This document shows, piece after piece, positions 35,122 through 43,240 of a stretch of 64,000 nt of DNA. The translations under genes were made by a program, and so were the position numbers. How positions within the stretch are numbered: the first letter of the stretch is position 1; every line of letters begins with the position of its first letter. This DNA comes from Salinibacterium sp. M195 (GTDB taxonomy: Bacteria; Actinomycetota; Actinomycetes; Actinomycetales; Microbacteriaceae). The notes under the pieces were generated by a model. That model was given only the letters and a program-made list of their open reading frames with translations, was not told where the DNA came from and searched no databases. The stretch lies in assembly GCF_019443965.1 (NCBI RefSeq), contig NZ_CP040814.1:1426001-1490000 (forward strand), in the 5' to 3' direction.

Positions 35122-35508
35122 ATGGCGAGCGACCAGATGAAGATTGACTATGGCAACCTCGAACATCTCTCGACCAAATTGAGTTCTGCGTTGAACGTCG
35201 TAGGAAGAGATCTCGAAGGTTCTGTGCTCCTCGCCGCAGATTGCGGGGATGCGGGCTTGGCCAGAAAAGTTGTGGGCTTTAGCACGTCGTGGAACAAGCA
35301 TCGTTTGGACATCCGCGACACCCTTGATTGGCTCCAGGGCACGGTGAAGAACATTCGAGACGAACTCGAAGCGGTGGATACTCAACTTGCTGCGGGGCTC
35401 AACAGCGAGGGTTCAGCCGTCATGGCGCCGGGCGTCGTGGCACCCGGAGCTGTGGCACCCGGTAGTGGTAACTCCAGTAACGCCGGTAGCGGCTTCCGAT
35501 CAGTGTGA
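35122..35508 (+). CDS. Second WXG100-like protein (EspC/T7SS-target type) with Gly/Pro/Ala tail
   Basis: A 128-residue protein. Residues ~1-92 form two helices around ADCGDAGLARKVVGFSTSWNKHR, a pattern of actinobacterial T7SS-associated helical proteins in which CGD stands where WGD or WxG is common. Residues ~95-128 are a flexible tail with the repeat APGVVAPGAVAPG. AAGGAG lies 9 nt before ATG 35122. It is likely a heterodimer partner of the preceding WXG100 protein or a separate substrate. The low-complexity tail is unusual for the family and may act outside the cell. Confidence 0.78.
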   Translation: MASDQMKIDYGNLEHLSTKLSSALNVVGRDLEGSVLLAADCGDAGLARKVVGFSTSWNKHRLDIRDTLDWLQGTVKNIRDELEAVDTQLAAGLNSEGSAVMAPGVVAPGAVAPGSGNSSNAGSGFRSV

Positions 35509-35522
35509 GAAAAGACGACTAA

Positions 35523-36863
35523 ATGAACGACATGATTCCTGCTCCGCTCACGGGTGAGACGAGCACGATCCACAGGTTTGCGCAAACGTACCGCGACACA
35601 GCCGCGGCGCTTCGCGACGCAGTCGCAGGGTTGTCTGAACTCGAAAATGAGAATGTTTCGATCAGCCTTGCCGTCGACGAGGTGAGAGTCAAGGCAGCTG
35701 AGGCGAGCAAGGCTACGAGCAAGGTAGCGACGCGCTATGACGGTGCAGCCGACGTCTACTTCACCTATCAGAACGAGCTATCGCAGGCGCAGTCAAAGGC
35801 AGAGCATGCTCGCCTCGCGATCGACGAGAATAATGGCAACGCTCACTATTGGCGCCTCCGCCAGGTGCAATTGCGGGCTCGCGCTATGATCACGCCGAGC
35901 CAAGAGCTGCTCGACGACATCACGGAGACGAACGAACGCGTCCAGTCGTTCGCCTCGGAGTACGCGGTGTCCATAGCGTCCTATAACCAAGCAGTGCAGG
36001 AAAAAGCCGATGCGGTGGCAAAGGCCATCGCCGGCCTCGATGAGGTGGCACAGACAGCAGGCCTCAACGACGGCTTCTTTGAGGCGATAGCGGGAGTCCT
36101 TCAGGTAGTGTACGAACTGGCCCAGACCTATCTGGCGCCGCTGCTAACGAAACTTCGCGAACTTCTTAAGGTCATCAAAGACATTGTCGATCTGTTGTCG
36201 TTTATCGTCAGCATTCTGGCCATTTTCATCCCCGCGCTTGGGCCGTTTGCGCTGGCGTTGATACTGACGTCGCTTGCGCTCAGCGCCACCATCTTCCTTC
36301 TTTCTCTCGCGCTGTACACGCTCGGGAAGGCATCTCTCGGAACGGTGCTGGCTGACGGCGTCAGCCTGGTAGTGAGCATTGTGACCTCAAAACTCGGCCC
36401 TGCAATCAAAGCCGCGGGCCACGCGGCCCGTACGGCCCCGGGCGCCACCGCCACGGTCCGAACAGTGTTTGACGCGATAGTAGACAAGTCCATGGATGCC
36501 AGCGAGGGCGCTGTGTTGGGGCTTGCGCAGTCGGGGGCGGATCTCACGATTAGGAACACGCTAGACATCACGATTGACCAATTCCCGAACGAAAACGGCT
36601 TACCCGCCGGAACGGATCCGGGTGTAGTGAAATTGGACCACGCAACTTGGGACTTTACGGGGCTCACAGATCCCACCACGGCAAGCGATTGGGCAGTGGA
36701 AAAGGCGTTCGGCATCGCAGCCCCAGTTCCGACGTCAGTCATGGGCATCGGCGAGGGCGCAGGAGCCCTCGGCTTCAGCCTTGAGTCGATCCCTGCGGTC
36801 CTTGAGGGTGCCGCTGACACGTTCGACCTAGCCTCGAGGCTCGTGAAAGTGGCTGTATCGTGA
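35523..36863 (+). CDS. Putative large type VII substrate: WXG-like helical N-terminus with central hydrophobic segment
   Basis: A 446-residue protein. Residues ~1-190 are helical and coiled-coil-like, resembling the LXG/WXG-type entry domain of T7SS effectors. Residues ~215-275 are highly hydrophobic (DLLSFIVSILAIFIPALGPFALALILTSLALSATIFLLSLALYTLG in two or more helices, written here only to show character in part). The C-terminal ~170 residues are soluble, with DITIDQFPNENGL and TWDFTGL. No toxin family is recognised. It lies 14 nt after the second WXG100 gene and overlaps the next gene by GTGA. It could be a pore-forming or membrane-inserting effector, or a structural part of the pore replacing EccB/EccD or EsaA-type subunits, which are absent. 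Confidence 0.65.
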   Translation: MNDMIPAPLTGETSTIHRFAQTYRDTAAALRDAVAGLSELENENVSISLAVDEVRVKAAEASKATSKVATRYDGAADVYFTYQNELSQAQSKAEHARLAIDENNGNAHYWRLRQVQLRARAMITPSQELLDDITETNERVQSFASEYAVSIASYNQAVQEKADAVAKAIAGLDEVAQTAGLNDGFFEAIAGVLQVVYELAQTYLAPLLTKLRELLKVIKDIVDLLSFIVSILAIFIPALGPFALALILTSLALSATIFLLSLALYTLGKASLGTVLADGVSLVVSIVTSKLGPAIKAAGHAARTAPGATATVRTVFDAIVDKSMDASEGAVLGLAQSGADLTIRNTLDITIDQFPNENGLPAGTDPGVVKLDHATWDFTGLTDPTTASDWAVEKAFGIAAPVPTSVMGIGEGAGALGFSLESIPAVLEGAADTFDLASRLVKVAVS

Positions 36864-37465
36864 CCGAAACCGGAAACACCATTCCCCATTCCTATGTTCT
36901 GCCGATCCCCAACGGGTGGCACGAGATTCCTGCTCCAGGAAGTGGTGCTGATGCCGCTATCCGTTCACTTGCCGAGCGGCTCGCACCACGAAAAGAGTCC
37001 GTAGAGCCGCTTCGGTTTGCTCTCGCGGGGGTAGTGGAATTGTCAACAATGTTGAAGCCTGGCCCTCGCCGAAACTATGCACTTGTGGTCGATGCCGACC
37101 AAGGAATCGCAGATGCACTGATGAGTATTCGGCTGAGCCGAGTAGCGCCCGAGGCTTTCGGCCAGTATCTGGCGGCGATCGAAAGTTCCACGTCGTTGGA
37201 TCCCAAGATAGAGACTGTTACTCGAACCGTTACCGAGCTGACGCTTCAAGCGGGGCCTGCGATTCTCCTGAAAGACGTCACTGTTAAGCGCGAGCAAGAG
37301 GGATTGATTGCCGGCGCCATCGAGCGGGCACTGCTCTCGGTGTTCGTCAGCGAAGCTCCAGCGATGCTCGAAATTCTTGTCGCTACACGAAACCTCGCCC
37401 GCTTTCACGATATCGGTGAATACACTCGGGTTGTCGCCGCTGCCTACGGCCCAGACGGAGCATAA
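36860..37465 (+). CDS. Hypothetical T7SS-island protein, possible Mog1/PsbP-like fold (1)
   Basis: A 201-residue soluble protein, start GTG 36860 overlapping the previous stop. It begins with VLPIPNGWHEIP and ends with an amphipathic helix, a broad outline shared with the next gene product and with Mog1/PsbP-like (LpqN-type) proteins. I do not recognise a named family. The two adjacent genes may be distant duplicates, encoding a heterodimer that serves the putative effector as chaperone, adaptor or immunity protein. No signal peptide is seen. Confidence 0.6.
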   Translation: MTETGNTIPHSYVLPIPNGWHEIPAPGSGADAAIRSLAERLAPRKESVEPLRFALAGVVELSTMLKPGPRRNYALVVDADQGIADALMSIRLSRVAPEAFGQYLAAIESSTSLDPKIETVTRTVTELTLQAGPAILLKDVTVKREQEGLIAGAIERALLSVFVSEAPAMLEILVATRNLARFHDIGEYTRVVAAAYGPDGA

Positions 37466-37467
37466 AT

Positions 37468-38094
37468 ATGTCGAACACCTCACCGCGCTTTAGTCTTCCT
37501 GGTCAGTGGGGCAGAGTTGACCTCGCCACCGAAGCATCGAGCCGCCGCTCGATTCGACGTCTCGTCAACGACGTCGTCGGTAACGTCGATCAACTCGCAA
37601 CGTTGCGAGCCGACCTTCGAACTCGGTTTCAGGCAGCAGCGGATCCAGCCCGCGAAGGCGGGGCCACATCCATGTTCGTTGCGATTGAGCTGGCCAAAGG
37701 AATTCCGTTGCCAGCATGGGCAGTCGTGTTCGAGCCAGAGATTGAGTCCACTGACTTCGACGCGCTCGGTCTCAGCGACCTCAAGACCTTTCTCGAGCAA
37801 GGAATCACAACCACTGACCCCGCGGTGACGAGCGCTGATGTTTCTGGGCTGGCGATTCAAGCAGTGCGTCATTCTTGGCGCCGCACCGCGCAGCTCGACC
37901 CCTCCAACGAAGACACAAAGACGGAGATGTTGGAGGTCGACTACTGGCTGGCAGCAGCGAACCCCAACCGCATCGCGATGATTACGTTCTCAACCGGCTA
38001 TGCCGAGTTTGAAGAGCAGATGCTCGCGCTCTTCGACGCAGTGATTTCGACAATTCGGTGGGAGGCCCCTCAACCGCAACCGGTAGCTCACTAA
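37468..38094 (+). CDS. Hypothetical T7SS-island protein, possible Mog1/PsbP-like fold (2)
   Basis: A 208-residue soluble protein beginning 2 nt after the previous stop. RFSLPGQWGRVDL at the start and MITFSTGYAEFEEQMLALFDAVISTIRW at the end echo Mog1/PsbP-like proteins, in which a final strand and helix close a beta-sandwich. No catalytic motif and no signal peptide. Co-translation with the putative effector upstream suggests a cytosolic helper. The function is not recognised; the fold suggestion is inference. Confidence 0.6.
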   Translation: MSNTSPRFSLPGQWGRVDLATEASSRRSIRRLVNDVVGNVDQLATLRADLRTRFQAAADPAREGGATSMFVAIELAKGIPLPAWAVVFEPEIESTDFDALGLSDLKTFLEQGITTTDPAVTSADVSGLAIQAVRHSWRRTAQLDPSNEDTKTEMLEVDYWLAAANPNRIAMITFSTGYAEFEEQMLALFDAVISTIRWEAPQPQPVAH

Positions 38095-38129
38095 CCTGCA
38101 CCGGCAACGGCGAGAATGAGTTAAGGTTG

Positions 38130-38151
38130 CCTTTCGACCCGTGTTGAAAGG
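38130..38151 (+). promoter_or_regulatory. Hairpin covering the ribosome site of the last FHA gene
   Basis: CCTTTC (38130-38135) can pair with GAAAGG (38146-38151), the presumed Shine-Dalgarno 8 nt before ATG 38160. It could lower translation of this gene relative to its neighbours. Confidence 0.4.
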
Positions 38152-38159
38152 TTTGCCGC

Positions 38160-38882
38160 ATGAGCGCTGGAGATGAGAACGATTTCATCGTTCCCCCTCC
38201 CGGCATGGTGCCCACAAAAACTCCACCGAATCCCACTCAGGCTGAATCAGACCCTAGCGGCGAAGTGATCGAGATGCCTCCCGGAGTCGTCGATTCTGGC
38301 ACCTATCGAATGCCGCAGCCGCAGGTTGTTTCTCGCCCAAGCCTGGATGACGCACCCGCGTTCTTTCCCGCCAGCACGCTAGGGGCGCCAGCGCCGGAGC
38401 CTGCTCCGCCGGCTTCGCAGCACTCCGCGCCTCCTCCCATCGACGACGCGATTTCTCTTGCGGCCCGTGCCATCGATGACAAGTTCAATGACGAGCCCAA
38501 TGACGCGGTAGACGAAGAGACGCGCTTTGTCGCGGCGCCTCGAGCAACCCTCGCGTGGCAAATCACCCTTGCTGACGGCACCCAACTTTCGCTCCACCGC
38601 ACTACCCTCCTTGGCCGTGGCCCCGCGATCAACGCACAGTGGCCGGATGCTGCAGTGCTGCCGGTCATCGACCCGCTCAAGTCGGTATCCAAGACGCATG
38701 CCGCGCTCCAGGTCACGCCCGACGGAGACCTCGTGGCGCACGATCTACACTCGACGAACGGCGTATTTCTTCAGTATCCGGAGGCTGCGGAGATTGCCGT
38801 TAGGCCGGGCGAGGCGGTTCAGGTTCGGCCCGGTTCGCAGCTGAGATTAGGGCAGTTCGTCGTGGCTGTAGACCGCATCTAA
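38160..38882 (+). CDS. FHA-domain protein closing the island
   Basis: A 240-residue cytosolic protein. The N-terminal ~140 residues are Pro/Ala-rich and disordered, with ETRFVAAPR just before the folded part. The C-terminal ~100 residues are an FHA domain: LLGRGPAINAQWPDAAVLPV, SVSKTHAAL and HDLHSTNGVFL. The ETRF Thr resembles autophosphorylation or FHA-docking sites in FhaA/GarA-type proteins. It is the fourth FHA domain in the island, counting the one in the EssC-like ATPase. It probably links the kinase to the secretion apparatus. The gene is 65 nt after the previous one and followed by leuC with its own leader. Confidence 0.85.
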   Translation: MSAGDENDFIVPPPGMVPTKTPPNPTQAESDPSGEVIEMPPGVVDSGTYRMPQPQVVSRPSLDDAPAFFPASTLGAPAPEPAPPASQHSAPPPIDDAISLAARAIDDKFNDEPNDAVDEETRFVAAPRATLAWQITLADGTQLSLHRTTLLGRGPAINAQWPDAAVLPVIDPLKSVSKTHAALQVTPDGDLVAHDLHSTNGVFLQYPEAAEIAVRPGEAVQVRPGSQLRLGQFVVAVDRI

Positions 38883-38968
38883 GCGCCCGTCAGCGCCCAA
38901 CGTCTGGGGGTGGCCTCGTGTTGCGGCCGAATGATGAAAGGCCATCAGTGGTCACTGGTGGCGCGGCG

Positions 38969-38974
38969 TAGACT
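38969..38974 (+). promoter_or_regulatory. Candidate -10 box of the leuCD operon
   Basis: TAGACT lies 56 nt before leuC. A TCGCGC/GCGCGA hairpin follows in the leader. No convincing -35. Confidence 0.35.
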
Positions 38975-39030
38975 AGAGAGATTGAGTCGCGCAGTTTTTC
39001 GCGCGATCGTTGATTCGAAAGAGGTGCGCT

Positions 39031-40491
39031 ATGGGCAAGACCCTGGCAGAGAAAGTGTGGGATGACCATCTGGTCGTCAAGGGTGCCGATGGCACTCCCG
39101 ACCTCATCTACATCGACCTTCACCTTGTGCACGAAGTCACGAGCCCTCAAGCATTCGATGGACTTCGGATGGCCGGCCGCCCGGTCCGCCGCCCCGACCT
39201 CACTATCGCCACTGAAGATCACAACACCCCGACTCTCGCGATCCACAAGCCGATCGCTGATCTCACGAGTCGCACCCAGATCGAAACTTTGCGCAAGAAC
39301 GCTAAAGAGTTCGGCGTGCGCTTGCATTCACTCGGCGACATCGAACAGGGCATCGTGCACGTCGTTGGCCCGCAACTTGGTCTCACCATGCCAGGCATCA
39401 CTGTGGTCTGTGGCGACTCGCACACCAGCACGCACGGCGCATTTGGTGCAATGGCTTTCGGCATCGGCACTAGTGAAGTTGAGCACGTGCTCGCTACTCA
39501 AACTCTTCCGCTCAAAGCATTCAAGACGATGGCGATCACCGTGGAGGGTGAACTGCGGCCCGGCGTTACCGCAAAAGACATCATCCTTGCCGTAATTGCG
39601 CAGATCGGAACCGGCGGTGGCCAAGGCTACGTGCTCGAATTCCGTGGCAGCGCCATTCGTGCTCTCTCTATGGAGGGCCGCATGACGATCTGCAACATGT
39701 CGATTGAGGCTGGTGCCCGCGCCGGAATGATCGCCCCAGACCAGATCACCTACGACTACCTGCAGGGTCGTCCGCACGCACCAGAGGGTACCGACTGGGA
39801 TGCCGCCGTTGAATACTGGAACACTCTCGCCACCGACGACGACGCTGTCTTCGACGCCGAAGTCTTCCTCGATGCCAACACGCTCGAGCCGTTCGTCACC
39901 TGGGGAACCAACCCCGGCCAGGGCGTCTCGCTCAGCGACAACGTTCCGGTTCCTGCCGACATTAGCGACCCCAACGACAGGGCATCCGCAGAACGCGCGA
40001 TTGAGTACATGGCGCTCGATGCTGGGATGCCGATGAAAGACATCCGAGTGGATGCCGTCTTCATGGGGTCGTGCACTAACAGCCGGATTGAAGACTTGCG
40101 TGCATTCGCGTCGATCATTCAGGGCCGCAAGAAAGCGGACCACGTTCGTGTCATGGTTGTGCCGGGCTCCGCTCGCGTGCGCATCGAAGCCGAAGCCGAA
40201 GGCATCGACAAGATCGTTGAAGAGTTTGGCGCTGAGTGGCGCTTCGCCGGCTGCTCCATGTGCCTCGGAATGAACCCAGACCAGCTAGCCCCGGGGGAGC
40301 GTTGCGCTTCCACCAGTAACCGCAACTTCGAAGGCCGCCAAGGCAAGGGAGGTCGCACGCATCTGGTGTCGCCCCTCGTTGCCGCAGCCACCGCCATCCG
40401 CGGAACACTCTCTAGCCCGTGGGACCTCGAAAACAGCCCGCTGCCCGAACAGATGGCGCTCGCCGCAACAACCGCAGAGGAGTCGCGCTAA
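39031..40491 (+). CDS. leuC: 3-isopropylmalate dehydratase large subunit
   Basis: A 486-residue aconitase-family enzyme for the second step of leucine synthesis, isomerising 2- to 3-isopropylmalate with LeuD. Signature [21 protein letters not shown] is present. The [4Fe-4S] ligands are seen as GSCTNSR and GCSMCLG. ATG 39031 has AAAGAGG 7 nt upstream; an in-frame ATG 21 nt earlier is not needed. It overlaps leuD by 1 nt (TAATG), so the subunits are co-translated. Confidence 0.97.
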   Translation: MGKTLAEKVWDDHLVVKGADGTPDLIYIDLHLVHEVTSPQAFDGLRMAGRPVRRPDLTIATEDHNTPTLAIHKPIADLTSRTQIETLRKNAKEFGVRLHSLGDIEQGIVHVVGPQLGLTMPGITVVCGDSHTSTHGAFGAMAFGIGTSEVEHVLATQTLPLKAFKTMAITVEGELRPGVTAKDIILAVIAQIGTGGGQGYVLEFRGSAIRALSMEGRMTICNMSIEAGARAGMIAPDQITYDYLQGRPHAPEGTDWDAAVEYWNTLATDDDAVFDAEVFLDANTLEPFVTWGTNPGQGVSLSDNVPVPADISDPNDRASAERAIEYMALDAGMPMKDIRVDAVFMGSCTNSRIEDLRAFASIIQGRKKADHVRVMVVPGSARVRIEAEAEGIDKIVEEFGAEWRFAGCSMCLGMNPDQLAPGERCASTSNRNFEGRQGKGGRTHLVSPLVAAATAIRGTLSSPWDLENSPLPEQMALAATTAEESR

Positions 40492-41087
40492 TGGACAAGG
40501 TCACCACCGTCAGCGGAATCGCCGTTCCGCTCAAGCGCAGCAATGTCGACACCGACCAGATCATTCCTGCAGAGTTTCTGAAGCGAGTAACGAAGACCGG
40601 ATTCGACGATGCGTTGTTTTTTGCATGGCGTCAAGATCCCGACTTCATCCTTAACCGCGAGCCATACAGCCACGGCAAAATATTGGTCACCGGTTCCGAC
40701 TTCGGCACGGGCTCCAGCCGCGAGCACGCGGTGTGGGCACTGCGCGATTACGGCTTTCAGGCAGTTCTCAGTTCCCGTTTTGGCGATATTTTTCGGGGCA
40801 ACTCAGGAAAGCAGGGTTTGCTCGCAGCCCAGCTAACTGAAGAAGAAATCGAAACAATCTGGGCTCTCATCGACGCCGAGCCCGGTCTTGAGATCACGGT
40901 CGATCTCGAAGCTCGCACGGTAACTGCGGGTTCAACGCAGTTCACTTTCGAGATAGATGATTACACTAGGTGGCGTTTGCTTGAGGGGCTCGATGACATC
41001 GGCCTCACTCTGAGAAACGAAACAGACATCACGGAGTTCGAAAGCCGCCGAGAATCATGGCGACCTAAGACTTTGCCAGCGAAGTAG
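40491..41087 (+). CDS. leuD: 3-isopropylmalate dehydratase small subunit
   Basis: A 198-residue swivel-domain subunit. [13 protein letters not shown] and [17 protein letters not shown] are the LeuD motifs that complete the active site with LeuC. Its ATG shares the A of the leuC stop. Length is normal. murA follows 8 nt on, so leucine synthesis and cell-wall synthesis share a transcript here. Confidence 0.97.
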   Translation: MDKVTTVSGIAVPLKRSNVDTDQIIPAEFLKRVTKTGFDDALFFAWRQDPDFILNREPYSHGKILVTGSDFGTGSSREHAVWALRDYGFQAVLSSRFGDIFRGNSGKQGLLAAQLTEEEIETIWALIDAEPGLEITVDLEARTVTAGSTQFTFEIDDYTRWRLLEGLDDIGLTLRNETDITEFESRRESWRPKTLPAK

Positions 41088-41095
41088 AGGTAACG

Positions 41096-42463
41096 ATGAA
41101 TCCATTGGCTCAAGACTCAACAGCCGCAGCCAAGCGAACCGGATTACTTTCCAACCAGATCATCATCAATGGTGGAAAGCCGCTTCGTGGGCGCATCAAC
41201 GTTCGCGGCGCAAAAAACCTCGCCACCAAGGCGATGGTTGCGGCTCTGCTCGCAGACACCCCCAGCGTGCTCAAAGATGTTCCGGCCATTAGCGACGTTG
41301 GTGTCGTCACCGGAATGCTCGAAGCGTACGGGGTCACTGTCACGGAGACCGGCGACGGCGAGCTCACCCTCGACCCCAAGAATGTTCTCAAGGCACACTT
41401 TGCCAAGATCGACGCGCTTGCTGGCTCTAGCCGTATCCCGATTCTCTTCTGCGGACCGCTGCTGCACCGCCTCGGCGAAGCGCTCATTCCCGACCTCGGT
41501 GGTTGCCGCATTGGCGACCGTCCCATTGACTTCCACTTGGATGCCCTGCGTGCGTTCGGTGCAGTAGTCGATAAGAGCTATGAAGGTATTCGACTCACGG
41601 CTCCCGATGGACTTCACGGTGCCGATATCGACTTGCCATACCCCAGCGTGGGAGCAACCGAACAGGTTCTCCTCACTGCGGTTCTCGCTAAGGGCGTTAC
41701 CGAGCTCAAGGGTGCGGCTATTGAGCCTGAGATCATGGATCTCATTGCCATCCTGCAAAAGATGGGCGCGATCATCAATGTCGAGCCCAACCGCGTCATC
41801 TTCATTGAGGGTGTCGAGAAGCTCAGCGGCTACAACCACCGTGCGCTCTTCGACCGCAACGAGGCCGCAAGTTGGGCATCCGCAGCTCTGGCAACCGGTG
41901 GCGATATTTTCGTCGAAGGTGCGAAGCAACAAGAGCTGATGAACTTCTTGAATATCTTCCGCAAAGTCGGGGGAGCATTCGACGTCGCTGAAGACGGCAT
42001 CCGTTTCTGGCACCCGGGCGGTGCGCTCAAGCCCGTCGTCATTGAGACAGACGTTCACCCCGGTTTCATGACCGACTGGCAGCAGCCATTGATTGTTGCG
42101 CTTACTCAGGCTGAGGGGCGATCGGTAGTTCACGAGACTGTCTACGAGAATCGTTTGGGATTTACCTCGGCACTCATCGAGATGGGCGCCGACATTGAGG
42201 TCTACGAAGAGGGGCTTGAGTCGGTTAGTCGTCGCGTTCCTCGTCGTCCGCTAGAGCAAGCCGCAGTCATCATCGGGCCAACGCCACTTCATGGTGCCGA
42301 TGTTGAGATCCCTGACCTTCGCGGCGGGTTCAGCCACCTCATTGCCGCGTTGACCGCCGAAGGCCAGTCAACCGTGAGCAACGTTGGCATCATCGCCCGT
42401 GGCTATGAGCACTTTGTTGACAAGCTCGAGTCCCTCGGCGCCGACTTCATTTACGAGGGGTAA
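41096..42463 (+). CDS. murA: UDP-N-acetylglucosamine 1-carboxyvinyltransferase
   Basis: A 455-residue enzyme making the first committed step of peptidoglycan synthesis, transferring enolpyruvate from PEP to UDP-GlcNAc in the cytosol. Catalytic Lys40-Asn41 (RGAKN) is seen. The loop LGGCRIGDRP keeps Cys137, the residue modified by fosfomycin, so intrinsic resistance by the Cys-to-Asp change is not predicted. A ~20-residue extension precedes the fold. It sits between leuD and an acyltransferase gene in one tight run. Confidence 0.95.
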   Translation: MNPLAQDSTAAAKRTGLLSNQIIINGGKPLRGRINVRGAKNLATKAMVAALLADTPSVLKDVPAISDVGVVTGMLEAYGVTVTETGDGELTLDPKNVLKAHFAKIDALAGSSRIPILFCGPLLHRLGEALIPDLGGCRIGDRPIDFHLDALRAFGAVVDKSYEGIRLTAPDGLHGADIDLPYPSVGATEQVLLTAVLAKGVTELKGAAIEPEIMDLIAILQKMGAIINVEPNRVIFIEGVEKLSGYNHRALFDRNEAASWASAALATGGDIFVEGAKQQELMNFLNIFRKVGGAFDVAEDGIRFWHPGGALKPVVIETDVHPGFMTDWQQPLIVALTQAEGRSVVHETVYENRLGFTSALIEMGADIEVYEEGLESVSRRVPRRPLEQAAVIIGPTPLHGADVEIPDLRGGFSHLIAALTAEGQSTVSNVGIIARGYEHFVDKLESLGADFIYEG

Positions 42464-42469
42464 CGCGCG

Positions 42470-43240
42470 GTGCCGTCGAGCCCGAAACGGGGAATGCGCG
42501 TGAAATCTGAGAAGACGGCTGTTTTTCGGACTCTGGCGTTTCTGATTTTGCCTGCCATGACAGTGATCGCGAAATACAAAATTCACGACGCTCACAATGT
42601 GCCCGCGCAGGGAGCTTTCGTTCTCTCGCCCAATCACTACAGCAAGATCGACCCGGTAGTGATTGGTGTCGGTATGTGGAAAATCGGGCGAATGCCGCGC
42701 TACATGGCCAAAGCCGCGCTCTTCGATGTTCCGGTTATGGGCTGGTTGCTGAAAAAATCGGGCCAAGTTCCCGTGCAGCGTGCAGCCCAGAGTCGCAGCG
42801 GAGCGGATCCGATGAAAGCCGCGCGCCAGATTACCAATCAAGGTCTTGCCGTGGTCGTCTACCCCGAAGGTACGCTGACGCGCGAACCCGACATGTGGCC
42901 GATGCGAGGAAAATATGGTGCGGTGCGTACGGCACTCGCCGCCGGGGTCCCCTTGATTCCTTCTGCGAGCTGGGGCGCTCAAGAAATCCTGCCGCGATAT
43001 TCAAAACGGATTAGTATTTTTCCCCGGAAGACTGTTCATATTATTTTTGGTGAACCCGTAGATTTGTCCGAATTTGAGGGCAAACATCTGGATTCCCGAG
43101 TACTCGCTGAGGCTACGGAGAAACTCATGATTGCCATCACCGAACTGCTTGAGGAGCTTCGCGGCGAAACTGCTCCGAAGGTTCGCTACAACCCGGCCGA
43201 TCACGGTCAGAGTGAGGTTGGCCGTTTTGATCAACGCTAA
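42470..43240 (+). CDS. plsC: 1-acyl-sn-glycerol-3-phosphate acyltransferase (PlsC family)
   Basis: A 256-residue membrane-associated acyltransferase that makes phosphatidate. The catalytic motif is N55-H-Y-S-K-I-D61, followed by YPEGTLTREP for glycerol-phosphate binding. One hydrophobic N-terminal segment (FRTLAFLILPAMTVIA) anchors it. GTG 42470 has GAGGGG upstream within the murA end; ATG 42494 is an alternative. It overlaps gpsA, which makes its glycerol-3-phosphate precursor, a logical pairing. Confidence 0.92.
   Translation: MPSSPKRGMRVKSEKTAVFRTLAFLILPAMTVIAKYKIHDAHNVPAQGAFVLSPNHYSKIDPVVIGVGMWKIGRMPRYMAKAALFDVPVMGWLLKKSGQVPVQRAAQSRSGADPMKAARQITNQGLAVVVYPEGTLTREPDMWPMRGKYGAVRTALAAGVPLIPSASWGAQEILPRYSKRISIFPRKTVHIIFGEPVDLSEFEGKHLDSRVLAEATEKLMIAITELLEELRGETAPKVRYNPADHGQSEVGRFDQR

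Noticed and set aside
36860-38094. Polymorphic toxin-immunity pair
   Set aside because: No toxin domain is recognised in the 35523 product and the two small proteins show no known immunity family; kept only as one of several possibilities.
15070-38882. Prophage or integrated element as the origin of the large island
   Set aside because: No integrase, tRNA-edge repeat, phage structural gene or transposase was seen, and base and codon use look like the neighbours.
41144-42133. 329-codon open frame antisense to murA
   Set aside because: Complete overlap with murA, no family signature; long antisense frames are expected at this base composition.
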